Assembly (NCBI GenBank): GCA_035578905.1
Contig: JAQJVL010000251.1
Location: 20,615-84,614 of the forward strand
Length of the DNA: 64,000 nucleotides
Reading direction: 5' to 3'
Source of the DNA: Stictocephala bisonia
Lineage: Eukaryota; Arthropoda; Insecta; Hemiptera; Membracidae
The notes under the pieces were generated by a model. The model did no database searches. It saw nothing but the letters and a program-made list of their open reading frames with translations, and was not told where the DNA came from. The position numbers and the translations under genes are program-made. Positions within the stretch are counted from its first letter, which is position 1. Each line of letters starts with the position of its first letter. Below are positions 1-7,041 of the stretch, piece by piece.

Positions 1-93
1 GAAAAACAAACATTACTTAATTCGAGAGAAGAATGGAATTGCTGTTTGGAAAACGCTTTAGCTAAATTCTATTTTGTAATTGTTATTTTATAA
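1..93 (+). CDS. 3' end of an open frame running off the left edge
   Basis: Frame 1 is open from the first base to a TAA at 91-93 (30 codons), and an AATAAA lies directly at 93-98 followed by a long A-tract. The same strand and the poly(A) signal suggest the tail of another small viral gene belonging to the cassette series described below. Frame 2 is also open to 59-61, so the frame choice is uncertain and no family can be recognised from so short a tail. Confidence 0.3.
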   Translation, partial: EKQTLLNSREEWNCCLENALAKFYFVIVIL

Positions 94-98
94 ATAAA
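93..98 (+). terminator. Polyadenylation signal AATAAA
   Basis: AATAAA immediately after the stop of the left partial frame, followed by more than 20 A residues (101-123). It would end the transcript of the gene that begins left of the window, just before the first stem-loop and promoter cassette. Confidence 0.5.
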
Positions 99-120
99 AG
101 AAAAAAAAAAAAAAAAAAAA

Positions 121-161
121 AAATGGTGGGATCATATCACTATGATATGATCCCACCATTT
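121..161 (+). other. Perfect stem-loop of cassette 1
   Basis: Positions 121-139 are perfectly complementary to 143-161 (19 bp, loop CTA). The flanking A- and T-tracts could extend the stem to about 23 bp. A run of seven T (159-165) closes it, and the nuclear-receptor motif starts at 177. Its sequence is unrelated to the other cassette stem-loops although its place is the same. It may be a small-RNA hairpin, a DNA cruciform or a transcription boundary; the sequence does not decide. Confidence 0.6.
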
Positions 162-176
162 TTTTACGCTGTACAA

Positions 177-328
177 TGACCTTGACCTAGTTTTAGGACT
201 TAGACAAAAACAGAACTGTACATAAAACAGAACTGTACATGAGCTATTGCATGTTATTTAACATTTCTATACTATCACACAACGGTGGTGGGGTTAAATA
301 ATAATGGTGGGGGAAAGTTCTATATATA
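177..328 (+). promoter_or_regulatory. Cassette 1 promoter (TGACCTTGACC + TATA)
   Basis: TGACCTTGACC at 177-187, then GGACTT 8 nt further on (196-201). A G-rich CACCC-type box GGTGGTGGGG lies at 284-293 and an alternating TATATATA at 321-328. The bHLH start codon at 390 is 62 nt beyond the TATA, leaving a short leader. The 11-mer read on the other strand is GGTCAAGGTCA, which contains the FTZ-F1/SF-1/ERR monomer site TCAAGGTCA. Confidence 0.55.
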
Positions 329-389
329 TCCCAGACAAGCTTTCATAAAGTGCCATAACAGTGTACGGCGAACTCCTACTTGAACCAAT

Positions 390-710
390 ATGAGTAAACC
401 GTGTAGCCATTGTGGTGGATGTAACGATACTGACCGATCAGAGTCTGAAAAAGCTAGAAAGCGGAGATTAGCGAGAAATTCTAGAGAGAGGAAACGATTG
501 CAGCAAGTAAGAAAAGCCTTTAAAAACTTAAAAAACCATATACCAATAATCCAAGATGAAGACGAAGTATCGCAACTGAAAATAGTACACCATGCCATGA
601 AATATATAAAGAGTATGGAGGCATTTCTACAGGAAGAACCTGGGATTATTCCTCAGTTGCCAGATGAGACTATCTCAGTAATTCTTGAATGTTCAATGAA
701 TAGTGAATAG
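390..710 (+). CDS. Viral basic helix-loop-helix (bHLH) transcription-factor-like protein
   Basis: A 106-residue protein that is almost only a bHLH domain. The basic region is at about 22-37 with the class-defining N-S-R-E-R-K-R (N30, E33, R34, R36; the Glu normally contacts the E-box CANNTG). Helix 1 is about 38-51 (AFKNLKNHIP), followed by a short loop and helix 2 at about 60-81 (QLKIVHHAMKYIKSM). A Cys-rich N-terminus (C5, C8, C11) precedes it and a short acidic tail follows. Known family role: E-box DNA binding as a dimer. Inference: a gene captured from the host and used to redirect transcription or cell state. It has its own TATA promoter and ends before a stem-loop repeat. The closest host subfamily cannot be told from reading alone. 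Confidence 0.8.
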   Translation: MSKPCSHCGGCNDTDRSESEKARKRRLARNSRERKRLQQVRKAFKNLKNHIPIIQDEDEVSQLKIVHHAMKYIKSMEAFLQEEPGIIPQLPDETISVILECSMNSE

Positions 711-755
711 ACCATTGGTGTTCTTTTGTAAACTTCTTTTTTTTTTACATTGAAG

Positions 756-865
756 ACAGAGCGGGGAATAGATCAGTCTGTGGTTCAATGTGAGAATCAC
801 TTACTGCTCTGTTCCTCGTTTTGGTAATATGTTTAGATGACCTTGACCCACACTCAGGACTTAGA
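756..865 (+). repeat. Dispersed viral intergenic repeat, copy A
   Basis: About 110 bp shared with 1543-1653 and, with more divergence, 1884-1980. All three run from ACAGAGCGGGGAATAGATCA through the stem-loop to TTTTGGTAAT, the TGACCTTGACC motif and beyond. The copies sit between small genes and carry the promoter of the next one. Confidence 0.85.
758..822 (+). ncRNA. Candidate viral pre-miRNA-like hairpin, copy A
   Basis: Positions 762-786 pair with 794-818: about 25 bp with a few mismatches and G-U pairs around a 7-nt loop (787-793). TTTT follows at 819-822. Size, near-complete pairing and small loop resemble a microRNA precursor, and the T4 end would fit RNA polymerase III termination. No expression evidence exists here, so the RNA is inferred. 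Confidence 0.4.
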
Positions 866-976
866 AAACTTTCACATTATGACTTTACTTCTACTATAAC
901 AATCTCACTATCCTTACCCCCTCTACTACCCTTACCCCCTCCACTACTCGTAACCCCCCACCATCAGATATATAAG
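838..976 (+). promoter_or_regulatory. Cassette 2 promoter
   Basis: TGACCTTGACC at 838-848, starting 19 nt after the stem-loop, with GGACTT 8 nt later (857-862). A C-rich stretch with CCCCCTCC/CCCCCCACC boxes spans 917-962, then TATATAAG at 969-976. The start codon of the acidic protein is at 1056. Confidence 0.6.
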
Positions 977-1055
977 GAGGTACTGCTAGAGCTTCGCATC
1001 ACTCTGTTCATTACGTTCAATAGAGAAACTTCACCTCTATTTATTTTTCTTTACC

Positions 1056-1499
1056 ATGGCTCCAAGAGAGTACATCGATCAAGAAGTGTTGTGTGATTTC
1101 ATCAAGAATATTTTCGCGGATGAATTAGACATTTTCATAGAGGAAGAACAGGAAGAAGAGGGTGGCTATGAACCAAATGAAGATTCTGAAATGTTTCAAT
1201 TAGAGACTTTAAGTGATGCCGAATCTGTGGATTCTGAATTATTAGAACAGCTGTATGCGGAGTATGAGGAAGAACTAGAAAATGGAGTTCATGAATATGA
1301 TGATGATGATGATGATGATGATGACGATGAATATGATGAAGATGATGATGGAATGTATATTGCGGATTCCCCAACCACCAGCCAACAACAACAACAAACA
1401 GAAACCCCAACCACCAGCCAACCAGACCGCATAGCAATTGTTTTATGTCGTAGATGTCTATTTCCATACAATTCATCTTCTGATGAAGAATCAGAATAA
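1056..1499 (+). CDS. Acidic E1A/E7-like small protein with LxxLY and CxxC motifs
   Basis: The start has a strong Kozak context (ACCATGG). The 147-residue product is extremely acidic. Residues 63-67 read L-E-Q-L-Y inside an acidic stretch, the LxxLY pattern by which adenovirus E1A conserved region 1 and E2F-type peptides contact the pRb pocket. A D/E-only tract covers about 81-98 and a Q/T/S/P linker about 105-123. The C-terminus has one CxxC (C131, C134) and then SSSDEESE, a casein-kinase-2-type site. No LxCxE is present. Inference: a viral cell-cycle modifier ('oncoid'), analogous rather than proven homologous. The long GAT run makes the antisense frames open as well; those are shadows. Confidence 0.65.
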   Translation: MAPREYIDQEVLCDFIKNIFADELDIFIEEEQEEEGGYEPNEDSEMFQLETLSDAESVDSELLEQLYAEYEEELENGVHEYDDDDDDDDDDEYDEDDDGMYIADSPTTSQQQQQTETPTTSQPDRIAIVLCRRCLFPYNSSSDEESE

Positions 1500-1542
1500 A
1501 ACAGTTTCATATTAATTTGTAAATGTATCTTTTTTATTTAGA

Positions 1543-1653
1543 ATACAGAGCGGGGAATAGATCAGTCTGTGGTTCAATATGGGAATCACTTACTGCTCTA
1601 TTCCTCGTTTTGGTAATATTTTTAGATGACCTTGACCCGCATCCAGGACTTGG
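1543..1653 (+). repeat. Dispersed viral intergenic repeat, copy B
   Basis: Nearly identical to copy A over its full length, including the stem-loop and the TGACCTTGACC / GGACTT pair. Differences from A include G-to-A changes that turn G-U pairs into A-U pairs in the stem. Confidence 0.85.
1547..1611 (+). ncRNA. Candidate viral pre-miRNA-like hairpin, copy B
   Basis: Arms 1551-1575 and 1583-1607 pair with few mismatches around a 7-nt loop, followed directly by TTT and G. Same fold as copy A with small substitutions in loop and stem. Confidence 0.4.
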
Positions 1654-1719
1654 AATATTTCTACTCCTGGTTGATACTTAAACTCTGATGAGGATGGTAT
1701 CGTGTTGTTTTTATATAAC
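1627..1719 (+). promoter_or_regulatory. Cassette 3 promoter
   Basis: TGACCTTGACC at 1627-1637, 19 nt after the stem-loop, then GGACTT 8 nt later (1646-1651) and a TATATAAC-like box at 1712-1719. It should drive a gene around 1.73-1.92 kb, but the only sizeable open frame there lacks an ATG. Confidence 0.5.
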
Positions 1720-1730
1720 GAATAAAATAA

Positions 1731-1919
1731 GCAATAACTGAGAGAGATAGCTGGAGAGGTTTTATTTTTCAACAACAACAAAGCGAGCCTTCAAATGAAG
1801 ATCTACAAATATCATCCTGTGAAGAGATTGACGAAATTCTAAAAACGCTCACTTCCTATGTTAGCAATCTACTTTGTCCCGAACACAGAGCGGGGAATAG
1901 ATCAGTCTGTGGAAAGTAA
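1731..1919 (+). pseudogene. ATG-less open frame downstream of cassette 3
   Basis: Open from just after a TAA at 1728-1730 to a TAA at 1917-1919 (62 codons), with no ATG in frame. Its central part, rich in Glu/Ser, contains E-E-I-D-E-I-L-K-T-L and resembles the D-I-E-A-I-L-L-S-L end of the small frame at 15748-15915. The last codons run into the next stem-loop repeat. It may be a decayed paralogue, a spliced exon, or use a non-AUG start. A 15-codon ATG frame at 1795 in another phase looks accidental. Confidence 0.35.
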
Positions 1920-1980
1920 GACCCACATACTGCTCTATTCCCCGTTTTGGTAATAATGTAAGATGACCTTGACCTAGTTT
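1884..1980 (+). repeat. Dispersed viral intergenic repeat, copy C
   Basis: Shares both stem arms and the flanks TTTTGGTAAT and TGACCTTGACC with copies A and B, but the loop region is rewritten and the GGACTT box is replaced by GAACCA. Confidence 0.8.
1887..1948 (+). ncRNA. Candidate viral pre-miRNA-like hairpin, copy C
   Basis: The arm CGGGGAATAGATCAGT at 1891-1906 pairs with 1929-1944 (one mismatch), and the upper stem is rebuilt as TGTGG/CCACA although its bases differ from copies A and B. TTTT follows at 1945-1948. Keeping pairing while the sequence changes argues that the fold matters. Confidence 0.45.
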
Positions 1981-2016
1981 CAGAACCACCCCCACCCCTC
2001 TGCGAAGGTATAAAAG
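1964..2016 (+). promoter_or_regulatory. Cassette 4 promoter of the DNA polymerase gene
   Basis: TGACCTTGACC at 1964-1974 (19 nt after the stem-loop), a C-rich CACCCC box at 1986-1999 and a strong TATAAAAG at 2009-2016. Transcription would begin near 2040, giving a very short leader that contains the upstream frame at 2047-2067. Confidence 0.65.
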
Positions 2017-2046
2017 GGGGGGGCGCACTACGAGCACCGCCACTTT

Positions 2047-2067
2047 ATGTCCAGCATCGTCATTTGA
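2047..2067 (+). promoter_or_regulatory. Six-codon upstream frame overlapping the polymerase start (TGATG)
   Basis: ATG at 2047 opens six codons ending in TGA at 2065-2067; the last A of that stop is the first base of the polymerase ATG at 2067-2069. Such a stop/start overlap can allow reinitiation and would lower or condition polymerase translation. Whether the leader contains it depends on the true transcript start. Confidence 0.4.
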
Positions 2068-5000
2068 TGTCCGGCTATCGAGAAGAAAGCCATATGAATC
2101 GTTGCAACATTTGTGGAGATGTCTTTGAAGACGAGTGGCTTCTAATCGCTCATGTAGAGATCTACCACAACCCAACCAACATCGGGGTAGAAGTAGGCGT
2201 TGAGGAGTTACAAGAACACAACATGAACCGTTGCAACGTTTGTGGAGCTGAATTTGAAGATGAGTGGCTTCTAGTTGCTCACCAAGAAATTAACCACAAC
2301 TTGGATAACATCGCAAATGCAGCAGAAGGTGAAGAGATGTCACGACCTAGCGTCATTCAATATGCACCAGCACGAGAACCGAGTATTAACGTCACTTTAC
2401 AAGCACACGCACTACCAGGTAGAATTGTAACACATTTTAAAATAGACAATGCAAAATTAAAACTTGAAGACTTTGTAAATAACGCAAAACCACTAGTATT
2501 AGAAACTTTACAAAATGAATTAAGAAGATTAAATTTTATAAAATTCGGCTTATTATTAGATGGTGTTTTCACTAACATCCAAAATGAAACATCAGTAAGA
2601 GGATTTATGACAAAGAACCGTACCATCATGTTTGCATCAGATATTGAAGCAATCGTTAGTGAATGTTTTGAAGAACTTTTAAAAAAATTACAAGAACATG
2701 AAGGAAGAGGATCTGGATGGAGTTTGTTGGAAATAACAGGATTAGATGTAAGAGTGCACAAACACGGGTACGGACTGGCGGGAAGTAGCTATATCCCGCT
2801 ACCCAAGAAGATTGCTAATACTAAATCTTGTGTAAATGTACAAAATAAAAATACCGAATGTTTTAAATATGCAATGCTGGCGAAATATGTAGAGGATAAC
2901 ACCATAAGACCTAGTGCACAATATCAGGAAGTTGAACATAAATACAATTTTGTAGGGATGAGCTATCCTGTTTCTATCAAAGATATATCAAAATTTGAGA
3001 AGCGAAATCCATCAGCCTCTGTTAACGTGTTTGGTTTAGATTCTTCAAACAATGTGTACCCCTTGCGTATAACAGCAAATGAGCGTAGAGATCATACAGA
3101 TTTATTATTAATTACTAACGGAGATATTTCACACTTTGTATATATTAAACATTTCGAAGCACTAGTTTGTAAACAAACATCACGTTTTAAATGTAAAAAA
3201 ACAACATGTAAAAGATGCTTCTGCCATGTGAATAAACCATTGGAAAAGGGCGGAGCAACTTGGCTACAAGAACATCAGAGGCTGTGCAGTGGTAAAAGTG
3301 AAGTCAGAGTTCATTTACCACCTCGCAGCAGAGCACAGATAAAATTTGAAAACATCCATCATCAGTACCGCATTCCAGTTGTTGTGTACGCAGACTTCGA
3401 GGCTTCGTTACTTCCACTCGAACATGAAGACGACGAAACGAAAAGAAGCAAGTATCAGCTGCATAAACCAAACAGTTATTGTTTGATGATCAAGTCCACA
3501 CTTCCTGAAGACCATCTGCGGAAATACGGTTTATCATCAATACCGAAGATTTATCGTGGTGAAGATGCAGCTAAATACTTTGTTGACGATCTGTACGACA
3601 TAGCTGGCAAAGTAGAAACAATGTACAGAACTGTGAAAGCGATGTATCCCCTGACGCATGTAGAACAACAACAACATGACTCATCAACAACGTGTTATTT
3701 GTGTAACAACACCTTTACAAATGATATCGTTAAAGTTCGAGACCATGATCATCTTACAGGAGCTTACAGAGGTGCAGCCTGTAACTCCTGTAACTTGAAC
3801 TATAAAATTCCAAAATTTATTCCTGTTGTTCTGCATAACCTCAGCGGTTACGATTCGCATTTTATTGTTCCCGAATTAGGAAGAGATGATGGAGCTATAG
3901 ATGTTCTTGCCACATCAATGGAAAAGTTTATAAGTTTTGCAAAGAAGATTGGTGAGATTAAGCTTCGATTTCTGGACTCCTTTAGATTCATGTCATCCAG
4001 CCTTATGAAGTTATCGGAGAACTTGAAGAAAGAAGATCTTGTAGAAACTTGTAAAATTGTGTCTGATGATAAATTGGAGTTGGTGCTTCGTAAAGGAGTC
4101 TACCCCTACGACTACATAGACGGACTTCACAGATTCGACGAAACATCACTTCCCACTAAGGATAATTTTAAAAATAAACTAAATGATTTAGAAATTTCAA
4201 CAGAAGACTACCAACATGCGCTCCGAGTCTGGAACGAGATGGAAATGAAGACGCTAGGAGAGTACTCAGACTTTTATGTGAAATTAGATGTTACTTTACT
4301 TTGTGATGTGATGGAGGAATTCCGAAATACTTGTTTCTTCGCATACGGTCTGGACCCTTTTTATTCTTACACTTCTCCTGGTTTGGCTTGGCAGGCAATG
4401 TTGAAAGAAACACAATGCAAACTCCAACTGTTAACAGACATCGACATGGTGCTGATGGTAGAGTCTGGCGTTAGAGGAGGATTGACTCAAAGTGTTAAAA
4501 GATATGTAAAACCTAATAACCGTTATCTTCCCGATTATGATGAAGCAATACCATCGAGCTTCTTGGGCTACTTTGATGCCAATAATTTATACGGCTGGGC
4601 TATGTCAAACCCGCTACCGTACGACAACTTCAAGTGGGTAAACCCAAATACAATCGGAGATATTACAAAAATTCCTAAACACGGAGATGTTGGATATATT
4701 TTAGATTTTGATTATGAATATCCTCAAACTTTACACGACCTACACTATGATCTACCACTATTAGCAAAAACCGAAGTCTCACCAACTGGAAAATTCCCCA
4801 AATTAATGATGACTGTAAATGATAAAGAACACTACGTTGCTCACTTTTGGGTTGTCCAACAAGCTATAGAGTTGGGATTGAGAATCACAAAAGTCCATCG
4901 AGTTCTACAGTTTAATCAGTCATGCTGGTTAAAACCGTACATCGATTCCAATACCAGACGAAGAGCGCTTGCAACTTCAGAATTTCAAAAAGACTTTTAT

Positions 5001-5795
5001 AAATTAATGAACAATTCGATATTCGGTAAAACATTAGAAAACAAACGAAAACACATGAACGTCAAACTTATTACTAACCCTCAAAAACTACAGAAGCTTG
5101 TACAAAAACCAAACTTTGGAACATCCATAATTATTAATGAAAACCTTGTAGCAGTTTCTATGAAAAAGACCAGTGTGAAAATGGATCGTCCGTTATATGT
5201 CGGCATGTCGATTTTAGATATTTCCAAAACCCACATGTACGATTTTCACTACAACAAAATGGTCTCTTTTTATGGACGTGAAAATATCGGGATCTGTTAC
5301 ATGGATACGGACGCTTTCATCTATTGGATCAACACCGAAGATATGTACCTGGATCTCCGCACATTCGTTTACAGCAACGAATTTGACTTCTCCAACTATC
5401 CTAAGAACCATCCAAACTACGATCAAGACAGGAATAACAAAGTACTTGGAAAATTTAAGGACGAAGGTAAAGGAGTTGTACTAGAAGAATTCGTATCACT
5501 AATGTCAAAATTGTATGCACTTAAACTGTTAAGAAAAGAGAATGTTATTAAAAAAGCTAAAGGTGTGAAGAATTTGTTTTTAAAGAAGAATGTACACTTT
5601 GAGCACTACAAGCGTTGTTTATTTGAAGAAATCGAGTTCACTGCAAAATTCAACTCGATAAGAAGTTTCAACCACCAACTGTACAGTATAACTGAAGTCA
5701 AAAAGTCACTATCTTTCAAAGACGACAAGCGACACATCCTTCCAGACAAAATTAACACATTACCATTCGGGCACTACTCTCTTCTTCCAATGTAA
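2067..5795 (+). CDS. polB: Protein-primed family-B DNA polymerase with two N-terminal zinc fingers
   Basis: 1242 residues from ATG 2067; ATG 2094 is the alternative. Two tandem C2H2 fingers open the protein (C13, C16, H29, H34 and C56, C59, H72, H77), clearly an internal duplication. The exonuclease motif DFEAS is at D443. An endonuclease-VII/HNH-like insert, typical of the Polinton/adintovirus polymerases, has DHDHLTG at about 559-565 with flanking CxxC pairs. Polymerase motif A (DANNLYGWAM) starts at D837, motif B (KLMNNSIFGK) at about K979 and motif C (YMDTD) at 1078-1082 with the usual two Asp. Role: replication of the linear viral DNA in the nucleus, probably primed by a terminal protein. 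All catalytic residues are present and the frame is uninterrupted. Confidence 0.95.
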   Translation: MSGYREESHMNRCNICGDVFEDEWLLIAHVEIYHNPTNIGVEVGVEELQEHNMNRCNVCGAEFEDEWLLVAHQEINHNLDNIANAAEGEEMSRPSVIQYAPAREPSINVTLQAHALPGRIVTHFKIDNAKLKLEDFVNNAKPLVLETLQNELRRLNFIKFGLLLDGVFTNIQNETSVRGFMTKNRTIMFASDIEAIVSECFEELLKKLQEHEGRGSGWSLLEITGLDVRVHKHGYGLAGSSYIPLPKKIANTKSCVNVQNKNTECFKYAMLAKYVEDNTIRPSAQYQEVEHKYNFVGMSYPVSIKDISKFEKRNPSASVNVFGLDSSNNVYPLRITANERRDHTDLLLITNGDISHFVYIKHFEALVCKQTSRFKCKKTTCKRCFCHVNKPLEKGGATWLQEHQRLCSGKSEVRVHLPPRSRAQIKFENIHHQYRIPVVVYADFEASLLPLEHEDDETKRSKYQLHKPNSYCLMIKSTLPEDHLRKYGLSSIPKIYRGEDAAKYFVDDLYDIAGKVETMYRTVKAMYPLTHVEQQQHDSSTTCYLCNNTFTNDIVKVRDHDHLTGAYRGAACNSCNLNYKIPKFIPVVLHNLSGYDSHFIVPELGRDDGAIDVLATSMEKFISFAKKIGEIKLRFLDSFRFMSSSLMKLSENLKKEDLVETCKIVSDDKLELVLRKGVYPYDYIDGLHRFDETSLPTKDNFKNKLNDLEISTEDYQHALRVWNEMEMKTLGEYSDFYVKLDVTLLCDVMEEFRNTCFFAYGLDPFYSYTSPGLAWQAMLKETQCKLQLLTDIDMVLMVESGVRGGLTQSVKRYVKPNNRYLPDYDEAIPSSFLGYFDANNLYGWAMSNPLPYDNFKWVNPNTIGDITKIPKHGDVGYILDFDYEYPQTLHDLHYDLPLLAKTEVSPTGKFPKLMMTVNDKEHYVAHFWVVQQAIELGLRITKVHRVLQFNQSCWLKPYIDSNTRRRALATSEFQKDFYKLMNNSIFGKTLENKRKHMNVKLITNPQKLQKLVQKPNFGTSIIINENLVAVSMKKTSVKMDRPLYVGMSILDISKTHMYDFHYNKMVSFYGRENIGICYMDTDAFIYWINTEDMYLDLRTFVYSNEFDFSNYPKNHPNYDQDRNNKVLGKFKDEGKGVVLEEFVSLMSKLYALKLLRKENVIKKAKGVKNLFLKKNVHFEHYKRCLFEEIEFTAKFNSIRSFNHQLYSITEVKKSLSFKDDKRHILPDKINTLPFGHYSLLPM

Positions 5796-5833
5796 GGAGA
5801 CGGAAGGGGAGCACAAGAGTGCAGGAGGTAGCA

Positions 5834-6013
5834 ATGAGAACAAGAAGGTCGGCTACCACTTTTCACAGCGGGGAGGGGCTGTGGAATCCCTTAAAAAAAT
5901 ATTTTTGTTTTATTGGTCAGTTATCAACTATAAATAAGAGAGAGAGAGATATCATTAACAAAGAGCTGCACGCTCCAGGTAAAAGAACACTATCTGTCAA
6001 TATATATATATAA
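5834..6013 (+). CDS. Small basic protein between polymerase and integrase
   Basis: A 59-residue frame from ATG 5834 (in-frame codons extend to 5819), starting M-R-T-R-R, with G-L-W-N-P-L-K-K-Y early and many basic residues. It fills the 275-bp gap after the polymerase on the same strand and ends in the AT-rich TATA run of the integrase promoter. No family recognised; the ordered early G-x-W-x-P pattern and same-strand position make it plausible but not secure. Confidence 0.35.
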   Translation: MRTRRSATTFHSGEGLWNPLKKYFCFIGQLSTINKRERDIINKELHAPGKRTLSVNIYI

Positions 6014-6014
6014 G
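6007..6014 (+). promoter_or_regulatory. TATA box of the integrase gene
   Basis: TATATAAG at the end of an alternating TA run, 58 nt before the integrase ATG at 6072. A weaker TATAAATA lies at 5931-5938. Confidence 0.45.
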
Positions 6015-6071
6015 GTGTCTGCTTTAATAGGAAGTGGTTTATAGTGATACAACTACAAAAGCAACAACATC

Positions 6072-7010
6072 ATGGAAGATTTAAAGAAGAAAATTGTAGA
6101 AGAACTTCATAAACCTGCGAGGGTACGCTTTCGGAGAAGGAATACTGTTGTAAAAGGGATAAATGACTTGTATCAGGCTGATTTGATTGAAATGAGACCG
6201 CATAGTAAAATAAACAAAGGATACAACTATATACTGGTAGTTATTAACTGTTTTACTAAAGTAGCGGATGCAATGCCTCTAAAAGACAAGAGCGGTAAAA
6301 CTGTAACGGAAGCGATGGAGCTAGTCATCAAAAGAGATAAAAATAAAATGAAACATTTACAAACGGACGATGGAAGAGAATACTTTAATACTCGATTTGG
6401 AGAACTAATGAAAAAATACCAAATAAACCATTATTCTACAAACTCTGAGACAAAAGCTGCTATTATTGAGAGATTTAATAGAACTTTAAAAGGTATGATG
6501 TACAAAATGTTTTCTCTAAGAGGTACTTACGTATGGCACGATGTGTTAGCAGACTTGGTAAATGAATATAACAACAAGTTTCATCGAACTATCGGTATGA
6601 CGCCTAACCAAGTAAACAGAAACAATGCTAAAACCGTTTTAGACTCTATTCGAAGAAATACAAGAGTTAAAATAGAGAAAAGAAAACCAAGAAGGTATAA
6701 TGTAAATGACAAAGTTCGAATCAGCAAGTATAAAGGAGTGTTTACTAAAAAATACTTACCCAATTGGACGAATGAAGTTTTCACAGTGTACAAAGTACAA
6801 CCAAGTGAACCTGAAACGTATATATTAAAGGATAACAAAGGAAACCTATTACAAGGTGCATTTTATGGACATGAACTGTTAAAATCGTCTGTAGGCGATG
6901 TTTTTCTTGTTGAAAAAGTGCTTCAAAGGAAAAAAGACATGGTTAAAGTACGTTGGTTGGGATTTGACAAATCTGAAGATTCTTGGATACCTATAAAAGA
7001 CATTATCTAA
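6072..7010 (+). CDS. int: Retrovirus-type (rve) integrase with C-terminal chromodomain
   Basis: 312 residues. The RNase-H-fold core shows the DDE triad: D37 in QADLIEM, D99 in QTDDGREYF and E133 in IERFNRTLK. After the core come a basic linker, an SH3-like segment (about 215-260) and a C-terminal chromodomain (about 278-312: FLVEKVLQRKKDMVKVRWLG... then W at SEDSWIP). Role: insertion of the viral or element DNA into host chromosomes; the chromodomain probably steers it to modified histone tails. The pairing of this gene with PolB defines adintoviruses and Polintons. No frame damage is seen. Only a short N-terminal zinc-binding region, if any, precedes the core. Confidence 0.93.
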   Translation: MEDLKKKIVEELHKPARVRFRRRNTVVKGINDLYQADLIEMRPHSKINKGYNYILVVINCFTKVADAMPLKDKSGKTVTEAMELVIKRDKNKMKHLQTDDGREYFNTRFGELMKKYQINHYSTNSETKAAIIERFNRTLKGMMYKMFSLRGTYVWHDVLADLVNEYNNKFHRTIGMTPNQVNRNNAKTVLDSIRRNTRVKIEKRKPRRYNVNDKVRISKYKGVFTKKYLPNWTNEVFTVYKVQPSEPETYILKDNKGNLLQGAFYGHELLKSSVGDVFLVEKVLQRKKDMVKVRWLGFDKSEDSWIPIKDII

Positions 7011-7041
7011 TATGAGAACCTTATCATTCCTTCGTTGATAG

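Noticed and set aside
1056..1499. A pRb-binding LxCxE motif in the acidic protein
   Set aside because: I looked for it and it is not there; only LxxLY and CxxC are present.
1135..1510. His-rich and Ser-rich frames on the minus strand
   Set aside because: Antisense readings of the GAT run in the acidic protein gene.
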